DNA of 64,000 nucleotides, taken from positions 20,895,863-20,959,862 of the forward strand of contig JAJEKV010000016.1 in the NCBI GenBank assembly GCA_021234155.1, written 5' to 3'. Source of the DNA: Isoetes taiwanensis. Lineage: Eukaryota; Streptophyta; Lycopodiopsida; Isoetales; Isoetaceae. Position numbers and translations under genes: made by a program. The notes beneath the pieces were generated by a model. That model searched no databases. It saw only the letters and a list, made by a program, of their open reading frames with translations, and was not told the DNA's origin. Below, one piece after another: positions 11,986-23,962 of this stretch (position 1 is the stretch's first letter; every line of letters begins with the position of its first letter).

Positions 11986-14882
11986 CAAAGCGCTTACAAT
12001 AGAAAGGTGTAAACACAACGAAGAGAAAGATTAAAGGCCTTGAAGATGCAAGCAATGACCGCTAAGCTTTTATTGAATGGGATATGTAGGGATAATAGCA
12101 TCACTCTAATGGTCATAAAAATAACACAACAAATGATACCCACATGGTGCTAATTCTTGCAAAATAAGGATAAGCAATGAAAAATAATGAATCTAAGGAT
12201 AAAGCTTATCAAGAAGGTCTAACGTGAAATGGCTTGTTAGCTGAAGCATCCACAAATATAGAGAATGAAAAAACGCATATGCAATCCATGCATCTCTCAA
12301 CAAAGTCGAGGAAACACAATCTCAACAATATTACGTCATTGAAGAAACAAATAGATGCTTAAAAATGCAACAACATAGTATCACGCTATGGGTCCTTGTT
12401 TAGATGTCCCAGAACAAAAATCTGCAAATTGGCCCTTCCCAATACTTGGTTCCAATTATAGTTCAAGAAAACGAATACAAGCGTTCTATTATATAGAAGT
12501 CCTAGCATCCTGCACCAGAGTAAAAAAAAAACACCTAAGAAACCAATAGATAAAACTCATACGATTTTTTAATGCAGCATTGAATGGACAAAATTAAGAA
12601 CTCAGAACTCATATAGATTCTAAAAAACAAATGGCCACTTAAGTAAAAAGGATCAAACTCGACTAAAATGGATGAAACAATCTAATATCAATCACTAGAG
12701 GTCAGAAATATAGACTTCTCATGTCAAAACCATGATGTTATTTACCAAGGCCAAGTGTATGCGAGGCGTCCTAAATATAGAAAAATTGGAATAGATGCTC
12801 CCGGAATCCACAAGGAAACATGGCTATTTGATGCTAGCAAAACAAAACCTAGTCTATAAAGTTGGTATTAAGACGCAATGAAGCATGTCAAAGAGCAGGC
12901 TTATTATGGAATCACCTGCAACAATGTGAAACTAAGAAATTAAGCATGTCAAGGAGCAGACTTTCTAAAAAAGCACGCCTAAGCATTAAAATGCCGCCAA
13001 GGCATCACCTATTACTAAAGCAAGCTGAGCAAAAAGTGTTTGTCGCTGCTGCTGAGGTTCACAAAGGTCTATGAAATGCAACTTCAATGACAGAGTCCAG
13101 CTAAACTAAAACTGAGAAATGCCAACAGAAAGGACAAACTTGCATATAGGCTAGCACACCTAGTTTGACATCAAAAGCCCATATCAGATTGGAATTAACC
13201 ATGAACCCTTCACATAGCAAGAGAAGGTAAAACACAAAACTCAACAAACGTGATAGGAAGCTATAACTTGAGCTTCAGCATGAAATTTAGAATGGATACT
13301 CTCATGCAAACCAATCAGTTGCAAATAGTGCAAAGGCTTACCCATAAGCAGTCTAAAATCCATGATCTTACAAATTTGGTACTCTTGATCCAATCTGTTG
13401 GGAGGGGGAAAAGCTGAGATTCGTAGCTCAACATTACTGTACCAATGAAGAAACACACATATCTTGAAGAGGCAATCAATGGAAAGACGACGTTGGAGTC
13501 CTCATTTAAATATCCCAGAACAAAAGATGCCCTATCCAATACTCTGTATAGATACAGAATGGAGTAAAAGCTTGGGGAGCTCTATGTAGGAGTCTTAGGA
13601 TCCTACATCAGAGGTAGAATGAAACCAAGGAAACTAAACAGAATAAACTCACAACGATTGTAAGCACATAAAAGGAGATGGCAAATACCCAACATGATAG
13701 TGTCTCAGATGCATCAATATGCAATTTCAATATAAAAGCTAAGTATCAAGAAACTCCTAATGAGTAAGATAAAACACATCACTAGACAAACTGCTACATG
13801 CTAAAGCCAGATGACTGTACCAGTCCAATACATCAGCCCAATACAAACTTGTGACATAAGAGAAAGAAAAGGTACCTCCTCTGTTAAAGATAAGCGGCTT
13901 GATAAAGATAAGCTTTACTTACGATGACAAGTAAAGGTTTTAATAGATGTGTTGCCAGCTGCCTTTTCCAAGATACTTTTCTTAACAAACTTAACTATTT
14001 GACAAATGGCAGAAGTATGAAGAGCCTTCAAGCAAACACGAGACAGGCTGCAAAGTGTCAAAAAATACAGAAAAGCCTTTTAACTGCAAACTTTAAAGCC
14101 ACTGTAGCCAAAAGGAGAAGGTGAAGGACTTGACATAACATAGGAAGCAAGCCAGGAAGCATATTTTTCAGAGGTCCTATAAATATGGCTACTCTCCAGT
14201 CAATCATTCTCTAAATCTTGCACTAAATAAAGCAAGAATGATTGATAATGAAGCTGGTAACAGTGAAGCTGGTAAGGCATCCAAATACTGATCGACACAT
14301 GAGGTAAGACACCAAGCCAAATTCAAACCCAGTACGATCTCCATGCTTATAAAGTAATGTCCGTCTTATGTCATGCAGATATTAGCACGCAAATCCAAAA
14401 TTTAAATTGTCTCTGTGCTCCTCACTTGAAGAAGATTCAGATTGGACAACCCATGTAACTCCTACAAGGAAGGAGAAAATAGCAGGACAATGTGACCTAA
14501 GCAAAGGGGCTAAGAGCGGGCACAAAACAATTCAGTTGATGCGTAAAACTAAGACAACACGAGGTTTATACAAGGCTATAGAAAACTATGACAACGAGAA
14601 AAAATAAGAAAAGAAATATAGCTACAACAAGGAAAAGACTTTCTGACCTTAAAGCGGCTTGGATTCAAAACTCTTCAAGAAAAAGACTTGCAACATAGCA
14701 AAAACGAATTGCATGTAGCTTGGATTTGAACATGTAGCTGCAACTCAAAAGCACAACAATCTAACCAATAGATGAAACATATAATACGAAAAGCATTGCC
14801 AGAAAGAGCTATTTATCTTGAAAAAATGAAACACAATCTATATACCAAGGCAATTAAGAACAATGAGCTACAAATGTGGCAA
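11986..14882. other. AT-rich region with nothing recognised
   Basis: Frequent stops in all frames, no family motif, no clear splice-linked exon series. A-rich plus strand; may be old retrotransposon sequence. Confidence 0.5.
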
Positions 14883-15052
<170 letters not shown>

Positions 15053-15670
15053 AAAAGGCAGATCGGCGTCCATGCATCCTCGGCTTCCATGTATCCTTCT
15101 AGGTTCTCAAAAAAGGAAGCGACCTGGAGTAACCAAGCAAGAGTACACCAAATATGAAGCAACCTAAGCTTGTAATCTCGAACCCTGAATCCGTGAATTA
15201 TAAGTTGCACTAGCTCCTCAAAAATAAACTGGCTTTTGGATTCATCCTGTAACTTAAACTGTAACTTGAAAGAACTGCCGGTGGTATGAGTGCTTAAAAC
15301 AAATAAGCAAAGAAAATAATAGAGCTTTTTAATGGCCAGAAAAATAAAATAACGATCGATAGCTAGGCACAAAAACGGACTAAAAGGGAGCGCAGACATG
15401 ATACTAGGCAAAGCTAGAACTATCACCGCTTCCGATAGATTGGAAAGCAACCAAGGAGAAAGCATAAAAGAAAAAACTGTAAAGAAAGGTACAAAGAAGA
15501 GCCAACGCCAAATCACAAAAATTTAGTATGGCGGCCGGACAAGCGACGACAAAGGGAGAGGCTCAAAGACGACAGATGAAAATGAAAGAGATGCAGAAGG
15601 CTATAAATACTCTAAGGGGAACTCTCTCAACTAGCCTCAAGAAGCGGATTTATCTGCTAATCTTGAAACG

Positions 15671-15977
15671 CAGATAAATCATACATAACTTTTGCACATG
15701 GATGAATTTTGGGCTGATCAGAGACATTCCGAAAAGCTTACCTAGGAACCTTTCAAGTAAAAGAAAAATCATCGAAAAAGGATCTCGGTTTACCGAGATA
15801 TGATGCTTCAAATTTCGGGCTCCAAAACAACCCAGAATTGCTCCCTGCGTTCATGCTCTGCAACATTCATTTTTCCAAAGAGACAAAACCCTAAACTCAT
15901 GCTGCATACATATTATACATGTGTACGTACATACATAAGTACAGATACTGGCCCATCAAGTGCCCAAGTCTGTTACA
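15671..15977 (-). repeat. LTR-start repeat, copy 2
   Basis: About 300 bp matching 18627-18924 at roughly 93% by eye, ending at TGTTACA. On the minus strand it begins right after a polypurine tract, as a 3' LTR does. Confidence 0.65.
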
Positions 15978-15990
15978 GTCTCCCCTTCTA
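15978..15990 (-). other. Polypurine tract of the second LTR element
   Basis: Minus strand AGAAGGGGAGAC directly before the LTR start TGTAACA. The preceding frame GHE.MG-like 'ACCCATGAGGACATGGGT' is typical of the sequence just before plant LTR-element purine tracts. Confidence 0.6.
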
Positions 15991-16382
15991 AAATTTAACC
16001 CATGTCCTCATGGGTCGATCATAGGCACTGAAGCATTCTATGATTGCAACTTCTCAAATTTAAAATACCTCTAACTCAAACCGAAACTTCACCTTAGATG
16101 TACAACTGCTACCCAACTTACTAGATATGCCACAAAGAAACCCTTAACTTAAGATCAACATAGCAATTTGACTACATGGATATTTCTTTTATCATTCGCT
16201 TCCATAGCAATGATGGAGCTTCAAGACAGTATATGCTTGGAACACCGTCTTCAAATAATTCTGAAAGAGGAGCCATTAGCACATCCCAACCTTAACTTAA
16301 TCTATGGTCCACCATGTCAATACTCAAAGATCCAAGCCTGCAATCCATAAATCATAATGTCAGCATCCAAAGATCCAACGTT

Positions 16383-16394
16383 GCTCTGATACCA
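16383..16394 (-). other. Primer-binding site, initiator tRNA-Met type
   Basis: Minus strand TGGTATCAGAGC, two bases from an upstream TTCACA end. Same primer class as the gypsy and copia elements in this window. Confidence 0.75.
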
Positions 16395-18626
16395 ACTGTG
16401 AAGAGCCTACCAAGTTGACCCTCCTGGCAACTTGGGATCTTGTCAAAACTTGCAAATGACTAGATCTAGGTTGGTATAAACTTTACAAAAAAAACAGTAT
16501 TGGTGAAGAATTGAATCTTCCTTTGCAGTTGAAATCTAAACCATTCTTATGAATTTGACATAAGTCTAGAAGAATGATTATATCCACAATACAAGTACAA
16601 TATGAATCCACTACACAATATAACAAAATGTAGCAATTTCGCTCAAAATCTTCTAGCGCAACCATGCTCTCCGGCTACATTGTCTCTATTAGCTTGACCA
16701 CTGCTTGCTAATTCACTGCATATATGCTCACTGGTGTTAGTTGTCGTAACTAAGTGGGGATCTCTGGCTTCCATTGCATGCATGGAAATACTCTGGAAAC
16801 CTTGGATAAGCACAAACACAGACGGAAAATCCTAGGTGAGTACAATGCTAAGACAATGACAACATAATCCAAGGAAATACCAAACTTTGGGCCACAAAAG
16901 CAAAGAACATAGCCAGAATGACAAAGCATCAGAAACATAGCTCCGGGACAATGGTAAGTTCAGCCAGCCTACATGCAGGGCATGTTAGCAGAGAAATGCC
17001 TAGCCAGCTTACATTCTGAGCCCCGTCGGTGAAGTTGATGGGGTAAACCTCGTATGCGCATACCCTTCCCAGCCCACGTGTGGCACAGGAGGACCTCTTA
17101 CCATGGAGTCACAGAGGTGACGTAGCATCCCTGCCAGGAGAACTACGCCCGGTGTCACAGAGAATAAGAATACCACCAAGGAACACAGATGAACATGAGC
17201 ATGCCGGAGCAACCTAGGTCACCAAACCTAGAAGCCCGACCCTGGAGGATCCAAGAGATAACAAAATACCAAGACAACAGTGGAACAATACAAAGACCAA
17301 GACATGTGAAGTTCAATAGATATTTACTATACATGTTCCTACATTTTACCCTTGCTGAGGTTGCCGATACAACCTACTCATGTTGAAGCGAGCTCAGTGA
17401 TGAAGACTAGAATAACACATCAAAGATAAAGAAATATCAAGTCATGTTACCACATTGATATAAATCCAACATGCACTTTGTTGAGCAAAATAGAGATCTA
17501 TGCATTCTCCAATATGCAAAACTTACCTTCAAATCATTTCCCCTCTAAGGACTGCAAATATACTCATATCAATGTCACTCACTAGTTATATTAACAAGTG
17601 TTTCTTATTGCCAATGCAGGATTCCTTGCCATAAGCACATTGTAAAAGCCCCATAAGCTTCATATTCAGATACTTTCTTCACCCTAGTAACGTGAATCTC
17701 ACCAAAATGCCCCACGTTCTATCGAGTCCCCATATTGACAATAAATTACTTAGCTATGGTTATGTTTTATATTTAAAATCCACATCCTTAGCTTATGCAT
17801 TCAATTAGCACAACTAATGTGAAACCTCAAGCCAGTGCTTCCAACTTAAAAATCCATAAGGTCTCATGACCGTAACTGCTTCTATCCCATGCCGAGTGAT
17901 TATGGGCTCAGGCTTCATCTTCAGGACACCTTCAGGAGCCAAATTTACAATTAGCTCATTATTCTTATAATTATGTCATGTATTCTCTTAGTTAAACATG
18001 AATTCAACCATTCATAGAATGCAAGATCATATTACTTGTTACCATTATGCCTAGCTCTTCATGCTCCAATCTTTTCTGCTGCTAAGCTCAGATGCAACCC
18101 AATTCCATCCCTGGGTACTTAACTTTATTTTGTGACACACAATTACATTGACAAAAGTACCAAATACAAGTCCAACAAGATAAAACACAAGACGCAAGAG
18201 GACAAAAACATAACACGAACATAAAATGGCGTTGGAGAGCTCGATGCCGACCAGATCCAGTTCAATTCTGCCTTTTCTGAATTTTTCATGCTGAATCGGT
18301 GCTTCTCAAGAAATTTTTGGCCATTCCTGACTTAGAATCAACCTTACAGAGATCTTTTCAAGCATTGATTACCTTCTCTAGCCTTATGAATGTCCAATAA
18401 ATTCATAGTTTATCATATTTGCATGCAAAAATCATGTACAGACTAATCATGGCAACTCATAGCACCTCAATTGATCAATAGCAACACCCCATCTGAGAAT
18501 ATTTTTGCGCATAGACCTCTAGACCTTTTGTAATTTATTGCGCCTCCAAAGATCGTCTTCTAACTCCAAGAATCAAGCTGCAAGAACATACATAGTGAAG
18601 TCAATTCTGACTTAGCATTACTATTT

Positions 18627-18924
18627 CTGTCATAACTTTTGCACATGGATGAATTTTGGGCTGATCAGACACATTCTGGAAAGTTTACTTAGGAATCTTT
18701 CAAGTAAAAGAAAAATCATCAAAAAAGGATCTCGGGTCACCGAGATATGATGCTTCAAATTTTGGGCTCCAAAACTGCCCAGAATTGCTCCCTGCGTTCA
18801 TGCTCTGCAACATTCCTTTTTCCAAAGAGACAAAACCCTGAACTCATGCTGCATACATGTTATACATGTGTACGTACATACATAAGTACATATACTGGCC
18901 TATCAAGTGCCCAGGTCTGTTACA
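18627..18924 (-). repeat. LTR-start repeat, copy 1
   Basis: Begins TGTAACAGACC on the minus strand exactly where the copia integrase reading stops after the FLGYG motif. It marks the insertion point of the second LTR element into the copia element. Confidence 0.65.
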
Positions 18925-19497
18925 TCACCATATCCCAAGAAAATTGCCACTTGAGATTTAAAATCCAACTTTCTTCGCTTTTCTTCAGGAACATGTGCAT
19001 ATGCCAAGCACCCAAAAATTCGAAAGTTCGCTATACTTGGGTTTTGACCTGTCCAAAACTCATATGGAGTTCTTCCATGAATAGTAAGTACTCGATTCTT
19101 GATATACACTGCTGTCATCAATGCTTCACCCCAAAAATAGTTAGACAGTCCTGAATGTGCCAACATACACCTCATGCCTCAATTAGGGTCCGATTCATCC
19201 TCTCAGTAACACCATTTTGCTGAGGATATAAGGATTTGTGCATTGTTGTTGGATTCTTGCTGAAGCACAATATGAATGGAAAGCACTTGACATATACTCA
19301 CCACCGCCATCACTGCGAAGAACTTTCAAAGGACGATTGGTCATCACTTGTACGAGGGCATGATAGTGTTTAAAGCTGACAAGTGCCTCTTATTTGCGAG
19401 CTAATAGATACACTTTCACCATACGCAAGTAGTCATCAATGAATGTGATAAAATACTTCTTGTGACCAAGTGATCCAGTTGTAGAGCTCCGCAAATA
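18925..19497 (-). pseudogene. Copia integrase, core and C-terminal part
   Basis: From 19515 downward the minus strand gives SDICGAL, then after a one-base shift YFITFIDDY, RSDGGGEY, QQNGVTERMNRTL, a short tail with YFWGEAL and NRV, then FGCLAY and FLGYG. These are the conserved integrase blocks of Ty1/copia, including two of the catalytic acidic residues (the D of FIDDY and the D of RSDGG) and the following E. A TAA interrupts between FIDDY and RSDGG, and a second stop precedes the RCML block. The protein would insert cDNA into chromosomal DNA. It continues from the piece at 27440-27567. Confidence 0.85.
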
Positions 19498-19503
19498 TCA
19501 CTA
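19498..19503. repeat. Target-site duplication, left copy (TCACTA)
   Basis: The six bases are the last copia bases before the transposon, and recur at 27434-27439 as the first copia bases after it. The uninterrupted copia sequence would read ATATCACTATGTACC, in the integrase DLVHSD region, so the duplication is defined by the host sequence itself and not only by similarity. Confidence 0.9.
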
Positions 19504-19527
19504 ACATGATTGCAAATTAAACAGGAG
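19504..19527 (+). repeat. Left terminal inverted repeat
   Basis: Reads inward ACATGATTGC then AAATTAAACAGGAG. It pairs with the reverse complement of 27410-27433, differing at three positions. 19528-19855 is AT-rich subterminal DNA with no gene; it holds the shared block CAAAGATTCCCTT at 19546-19558. Confidence 0.88.
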
Positions 19528-20399
19528 TGTTGCATCACTCCCGTTTCAAAGATTCCCTTAAAAAAAACACCAGGATTTAAAAATTGATCATTTTCAAAAG
19601 AAGTTGGGGATTTCGAGTGGAACAAAATATTTTATCGTGCATTTTAGGCTCTTTTGAAGTGATGATCTTGCATTTGTAGAAAAGAGCACTTGAAAATGGC
19701 GAAATTCCAGACATTAATACACCAGGAATTTTACTAGGAATTCGAAGACATCCAAAAAAGGTAAAAATAAGAATAATTTTTTTATTAATTTCTTTCAGTA
19801 CATCAAATATGGCAGTATTTTGGAGCCAATAATAAATAATTTAGCAAAAGATAAGTCAGAGGTCTAAATCAAAGTCCTCAAAGGTAGCTTCATCTTCCAG
19901 AAAGCTTGTAAAAGGAGGCTGTATTTCAGAGGATGTCATCTTGGCAAAATCTGATGATGATTTGGCACCTAAATCTTGATTTTCATCTGGTAAAGTTGGT
20001 AGGGCAGACAACCTCATCTTGATAAAGTCTACAACCTCTTTATCAATGTCAACAGCAACACAATTACGACCCTTTTTAAGTGCACATGCTATTGTTGTAC
20101 CAGAGCCAGAGAAAGCATCAAGGACCCAATCTCCTGAACGTGAGAACATATCCAGAAGATGGTTGATTAGCTTCTGTGGCTTTTGGTAATGATTGACAAT
20201 TCTGCCTTGTGCACTTGGGTCCTGAAGCTTCTGCAATACTGCTGGGAACTCTAGGACATTAGAAAATTTTTGGCAGGCTGCTGTGTTGAAATGCTCCATG
20301 GTGCGCTTCCCGTCGAAACTCCAGTAAGCTACATGGAGATACTCAACCTTGCTCAGCAGCCTCGGTCCTCCACCATGGTAGTTAATATTAGTTTTGTAC

Positions 20400-20527
20400 C
20401 TGCAAGATCGTATTCCAGAATAGGAAGTACGTATTCCAGAATAGAAAATAACGGGTTACAATTGCAACCATGATTCAAAACTTGAAAGAAAGAATGCTTC
20501 AACTGCATTCGAGATTTGAAGACTCAC
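20400..20527 (-). other. Intron in the methyltransferase gene
   Basis: Donor G|GTGAGT and acceptor TTGCAG fit exactly: removing it joins a TG|G tryptophan codon and keeps the target-recognition region in frame with motif I. It contains two copies of GTATTCCAGAATA (20410-20422 and 20431-20443). The intron at 20962-21027 (donor GTACGT, acceptor ACTAATAG) and the one at 21724-21808 (donor GTATGT, acceptor GTGCAG) are supported in the same way. Confidence 0.75.
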
Positions 20528-21200
20528 CAGACCATATTTTCATAACCAGCTTGCACAAGAGAACCGAAGTGATTCTTGAAAGTATCTTCCATAAGTCCGG
20601 ATTGCATGCTAGAGTGGAACACAACAAGACGCCAGTGTTTTGTTGTGGTAACCTGCTTAATACCGTCGACGAAAGCATTAAAATTTTGAGTTCTTGAAAG
20701 GCTGATCGTCGTAGCGGCTATCCTTCAGCTTAAACCCATATGGCAAGTCTGCTATGACCAAGGTAAAATCTTGTGGCTTTATGCCTCCAGGCAACTTCGT
20801 GCAGTCCCCATGAACGATAGAAAAAAAGTTATTTTGATCAAACATGGAAAATCTCTCGTAGTCGGACGGCTCAACATCTACAATACGCCTGTCCTCTCCT
20901 CTCTGGCTGTTCTTACCAGGTGCATAAATCCCTCTGGTAGGTCCTTGTTCTTCTTCTTGCTCTATTAGTAAATGAAGTCACGCCAGCAGCACAAAGGAAA
21001 AACATTAAAAACAGGAAGATGACGTACCCAGCCCTCAAAACTTGGAGTGTATTGAATAATACGCTCGTCGGATGTAGCAATGGGATAGAGCTCTTTACAC
21101 CTTTCCCAACTGTCCATGTTCAACTGCTCCATTAAACATGTTTGACACGTAATAACGTTTTTTGGATGGAAGTCAACAACGAAGAAAATAAGTGAGTATT

Positions 21201-21510
21201 GTATTCCGAAATATGGAAACACCAAGGAGATAAAGCCAAAGTGTATTCCGGAATACACTTTTGCTTTCCTTTGCTTTACAGTGAAAGCAAAAGTGTATTC
21301 CGGAATACACTTTTGCTTTTACTGTAAAGCAAAAGTGTATTCGACACCTTTCTTTATAGTGAAGCAAAAGTGTATTCCGGAATACACTTTTGCTTTCACT
21401 GTAAAGCAAAATGTATTCCGGAATACACTTCTGCTTTCATTGTGAAGCAAAAGTGTATTCCGGAAGACACTTTGGCCTTTTCTAGCAAGTAGGAGCTTAT
21501 TCCAGAATAA
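21201..21510. repeat. Palindrome array inside the methyltransferase gene
   Basis: Copies of GTGTATTCCGGAATACAC at 21241-21258, 21293-21310, 21370-21387, 21411-21428 (first base changed) and 21453-21470 (one base changed). Partial or variant copies lie at 21201-21213, 21343-21352 and 21497-21510. They are spaced by 40-80 bp and separated by TTTTGCTTT/AAAGCAAAA, itself inverted around each palindrome. The array lies in intron sequence between methyltransferase exons. Confidence 0.9.
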
Positions 21511-23238
21511 AATACGGAACTTAAATATCAACTTACTTGTGCAGTTCTTTGGACATTTCTTCCAGTGTGAAGTCTTTGTCAACAACTTCTGAAGGAGCCT
21601 TTCTAGCAAATCCATATCGGTAAAGCCCTGCAACTCCCTCCACACTGTAATCGTCATCTCTTTTTTTGGGACGTCGGCACCCTTCTTTTTGTCGGACACC
21701 TTCCCCTTACTCTTCAGCTCTATCTGCACTAAAAAATGGAAGGGGCTGTTAGAACGTTCAACGGCAACAAACACACAAAGCGTGTTCTGGAATACAAAAA
21801 AGACATACTCGGCCATCTCTGAAGGCGAGCTGAAACCAGTTGTCGTGGCTGATGAGCGACTGCCATTTGTTTGCCTCATCGTATTTTAGGCAGCACTCTA
21901 TTGCACACGCCTCCTTAAGATCCAAAGAGTTGGCTGGCTTCTTTAAGTCCTCGCCATACTTTTCTTTAAATATAACGTACTCCCTGTGCATGAACCTTAT
22001 CTTGTCGATAAAGCTCATCTTCAGTTTGTACTCGTTATCTGCGTTGTGCGTATTGGCTACAATTTTAGCTTCCTCGTCTGTCAGGCTATAAACTGCACAA
22101 AGACTTGAAAGATATCTTGGGTTGTTCTTTTCTTTGTATAGTTGCCTTCTGGTTTTAAAGCTGTGGTTTCCCCCCAAGACATAGTGCGTGTAGATCTCAG
22201 CATTTTCCCTGTCATAGTCTTGGAGGTTTGTGCATTGCTCCCTGTCGACAAGCACCACAATGGGGGCCACATGAGCGTTGGGATTGCTTCTGATTCGGTC
22301 TTTCAGGTTCCTCAAATGATCGACGTAGATTTTTTGGACCTGAAGTGGCCGTTCACCAGCTTCATTCTTAGGGGGCAGCCTCATGCATGTGACTGGAAGA
22401 TAGATCACCCCTTGTATGAACTTTTCTCTGTTTATTACCTCCATTCTTTCAGAGGTCTTGTCAACTTTCTTCTCCTTTATTGCAACCCCGGGAGCTTTTG
22501 CTTTTCCTTTTCTTTTCTTTGTGCTTTCCTCGGGGGTTTCTTCTATTTCAAGCTGTTGTACTTTTCTTTTTTTTGGTTCCTTAGCAGCCACAGTGTTTCT
22601 TGGCCTGCTAAGTTTCTTGGGCTGCTCTGGGGGCTGCTCCTCTACTTCTTCCTCGGAACCGTCATCTGTTTCCCTCCCAGAAGTACTAGCAGAAGGTGAT
22701 TCTTCAGCTGCTTCCTCGTGCTCGGACTCATTGACAGGAAAGTCCTCGCTCTGACTAGAACAAACTTGTCTAAGAATTGTAGCCAGGCTTCATTTGCTGC
22801 GGTAATGTGAAATAAATTTGTACAGTGCCTGCGGTTGCACATTGACAATTCTAAAGCTTGCAAGGTCTACAACAATGTAGCCCTGGGAGGTCTTAAAGGA
22901 TAGCCTCCCCGCTTGACCTCCTTGTCTGGCAACCTCGGAGACATCTTTTATTGTCCCAAGGTTGACAAATTCGGAGTCAGCGTACCGTTTGTTCCCTGCG
23001 CTCTTGCAAACGTGTAGAAATGTCAGTGTGCTGTACTTGCCGCCAGCACCCCTGGTTACGAACCACTGCGTTTGAAAATTTTCATAAATTGCAGGCTCGT
23101 CTGTGTCAGCGGTCCGCTTCATTGGATGTGGGCGCTTGACAATCTTCAGCACTTTCTTTGGTGCCCTCTTGCTTTCTTCTTCCCTGCCACTGTAAAGTTT
23201 GAAACAACACTGTTAAGATTTGAAAAGGGATGAAAACT

Positions 23239-23559
23239 GTATTCCAGAATAAGAATTGAAAATTTATGCATTAAATGCAAGCAAAAAGAAGAAAAAACAG
23301 CTAGAAAATAGACGCACAAACATGCATTTTCATGTCCTTAATTAACTAAAAAGTGGTTTTCGTAAGCTAAAAACAACAAAAAGGGCACTATTTTCCAAAA
23401 ATCCAAGATTCTTATTCCGGAATACACATTGCCTTCAGTCACAGGGCAATATGTATTCCGGAATACACTTCCCTTTGACACGAAGGGCAAAGTGTATTCC
23501 AGAATATACTTTGCCTTTTTGTCTTCGGTCAGAAGGGCAAAGTGTATTCCGGAATACAC
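23239..23559. repeat. Palindrome array upstream of the methyltransferase gene
   Basis: Copies of the same CCGG- or CCAG-centred palindrome at 23239-23252, 23411-23427, 23451-23468, 23492-23509 and 23542-23559, separated by GGGCAAAGT/ACTTTGCCC flanks. They lie in the space between the two divergent genes. Confidence 0.88.
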
Positions 23560-23793
23560 TTTGCCCACAAAATTAAACTAACACGGGGCAAAAGACGTAC
23601 TATGTACTTTACATGCTTACCTGTCCATAATTTTCGCTATGTAAAGTGGAATACAGCAAATCAATATAGATTGGAAGGCGCTCGGGCTGGTGACTAAATC
23701 TCTGAAAGCGGAATACGCAACTGAGGCGCTCAAATTTCCTTTTTAAAGGTAGGCTATTGTCTATTGTCTTTTTCTTTATGCAGTGGAATACGT

Positions 23794-23902
23794 CTTGTCC
23801 AGACAGTCTGGACAAGTGTATTCTGGAATAGGATTCATGCATATACACGGCAAATGCTGTACACAAAATAGTATTCTGGAATAGCATTTGTATTCTCGAA
23901 TA
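23794..23902. repeat. Further palindromes next to the DUF7869 gene
   Basis: A separate inverted repeat, CTTGTCCAGAC-A-GTCTGGACAAG, at 23794-23816 runs straight into GTGTATTCTGGAATA at 23816-23830. More variants follow at 23871-23883 and 23890-23902. They end about 60 bp before the start codon of the plus-strand gene, so they could be operator or subterminal binding sites. Confidence 0.75.
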
Positions 23903-23962
23903 TCAAAAGTCCAACCGCCTGTGAGTTACTAACAAGTCCATAATTTTTTGCAGTTCTTTAAG

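Larger units (their letters stand above)
15671..18924 (-). mobile_element. LTR-retrotransposon remnant without coding region
   Basis: Minus-strand element. An LTR start TGTAACAGAC at 18924 abuts the broken copia integrase, and a second identical start at 15977 follows a purine tract. A primer-binding site lies at 16383-16394, two bases from an LTR end TTCACA at 16397. The internal region between primer site and purine tract is only about 400 bp and encodes nothing, so this is a non-autonomous or internally deleted element. If 18924-16397 is the whole 5' LTR it is about 2.5 kb. Only its first ~300 bp match the second LTR, so one LTR has been rearranged or truncated. 15053-15670 and 16398-18626 hold no recognisable gene. 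Confidence 0.55.
19856..23190 (-). pseudogene. ParB-like domain fused to beta-class DNA methyltransferase (disrupted)
   Basis: Predicted to methylate adenine N6 or cytosine N4 in DNA. Domain order on the minus strand: a conserved but unrecognised N-terminal region (23190-22790); an acidic Glu/Ser linker and a Lys-rich stretch resembling a nuclear signal (22740-22500); a ParB/Spo0J-like domain with GGNHSFKTRRQL and DEEAKIVANTHN (22480-21809); then GDC.KL and motif IV DLPYGF (near 20730); a target-recognition region; and motif I, DAFSGSGTT, near 20120. Motif IV before motif I is the beta-class order. Canonical GT-AG introns fit at 21724-21808, 20962-21027 and 20400-20527; the junction near 21,150 is unresolved. 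Disruptions: an in-frame TGA at 22790 (CGA-to-TGA type) and one-base shifts near 20890 and 20690. ParB-methylase fusions are familiar from phages and bacteria. The introns make contamination unlikely. Confidence 0.78.

Noticed and set aside
19856-23190. Bacterial or phage contamination as the source of the ParB-methylase
   Set aside because: Several canonical GT-AG introns interrupt the gene and the whole unit sits inside a plant copia element with a target duplication.
21201-23902. Possible CRISPR-like array of regularly repeated palindromes
   Set aside because: Spacing is irregular, spacers are themselves repeated and inverted, and the context is a eukaryotic transposon with introns.
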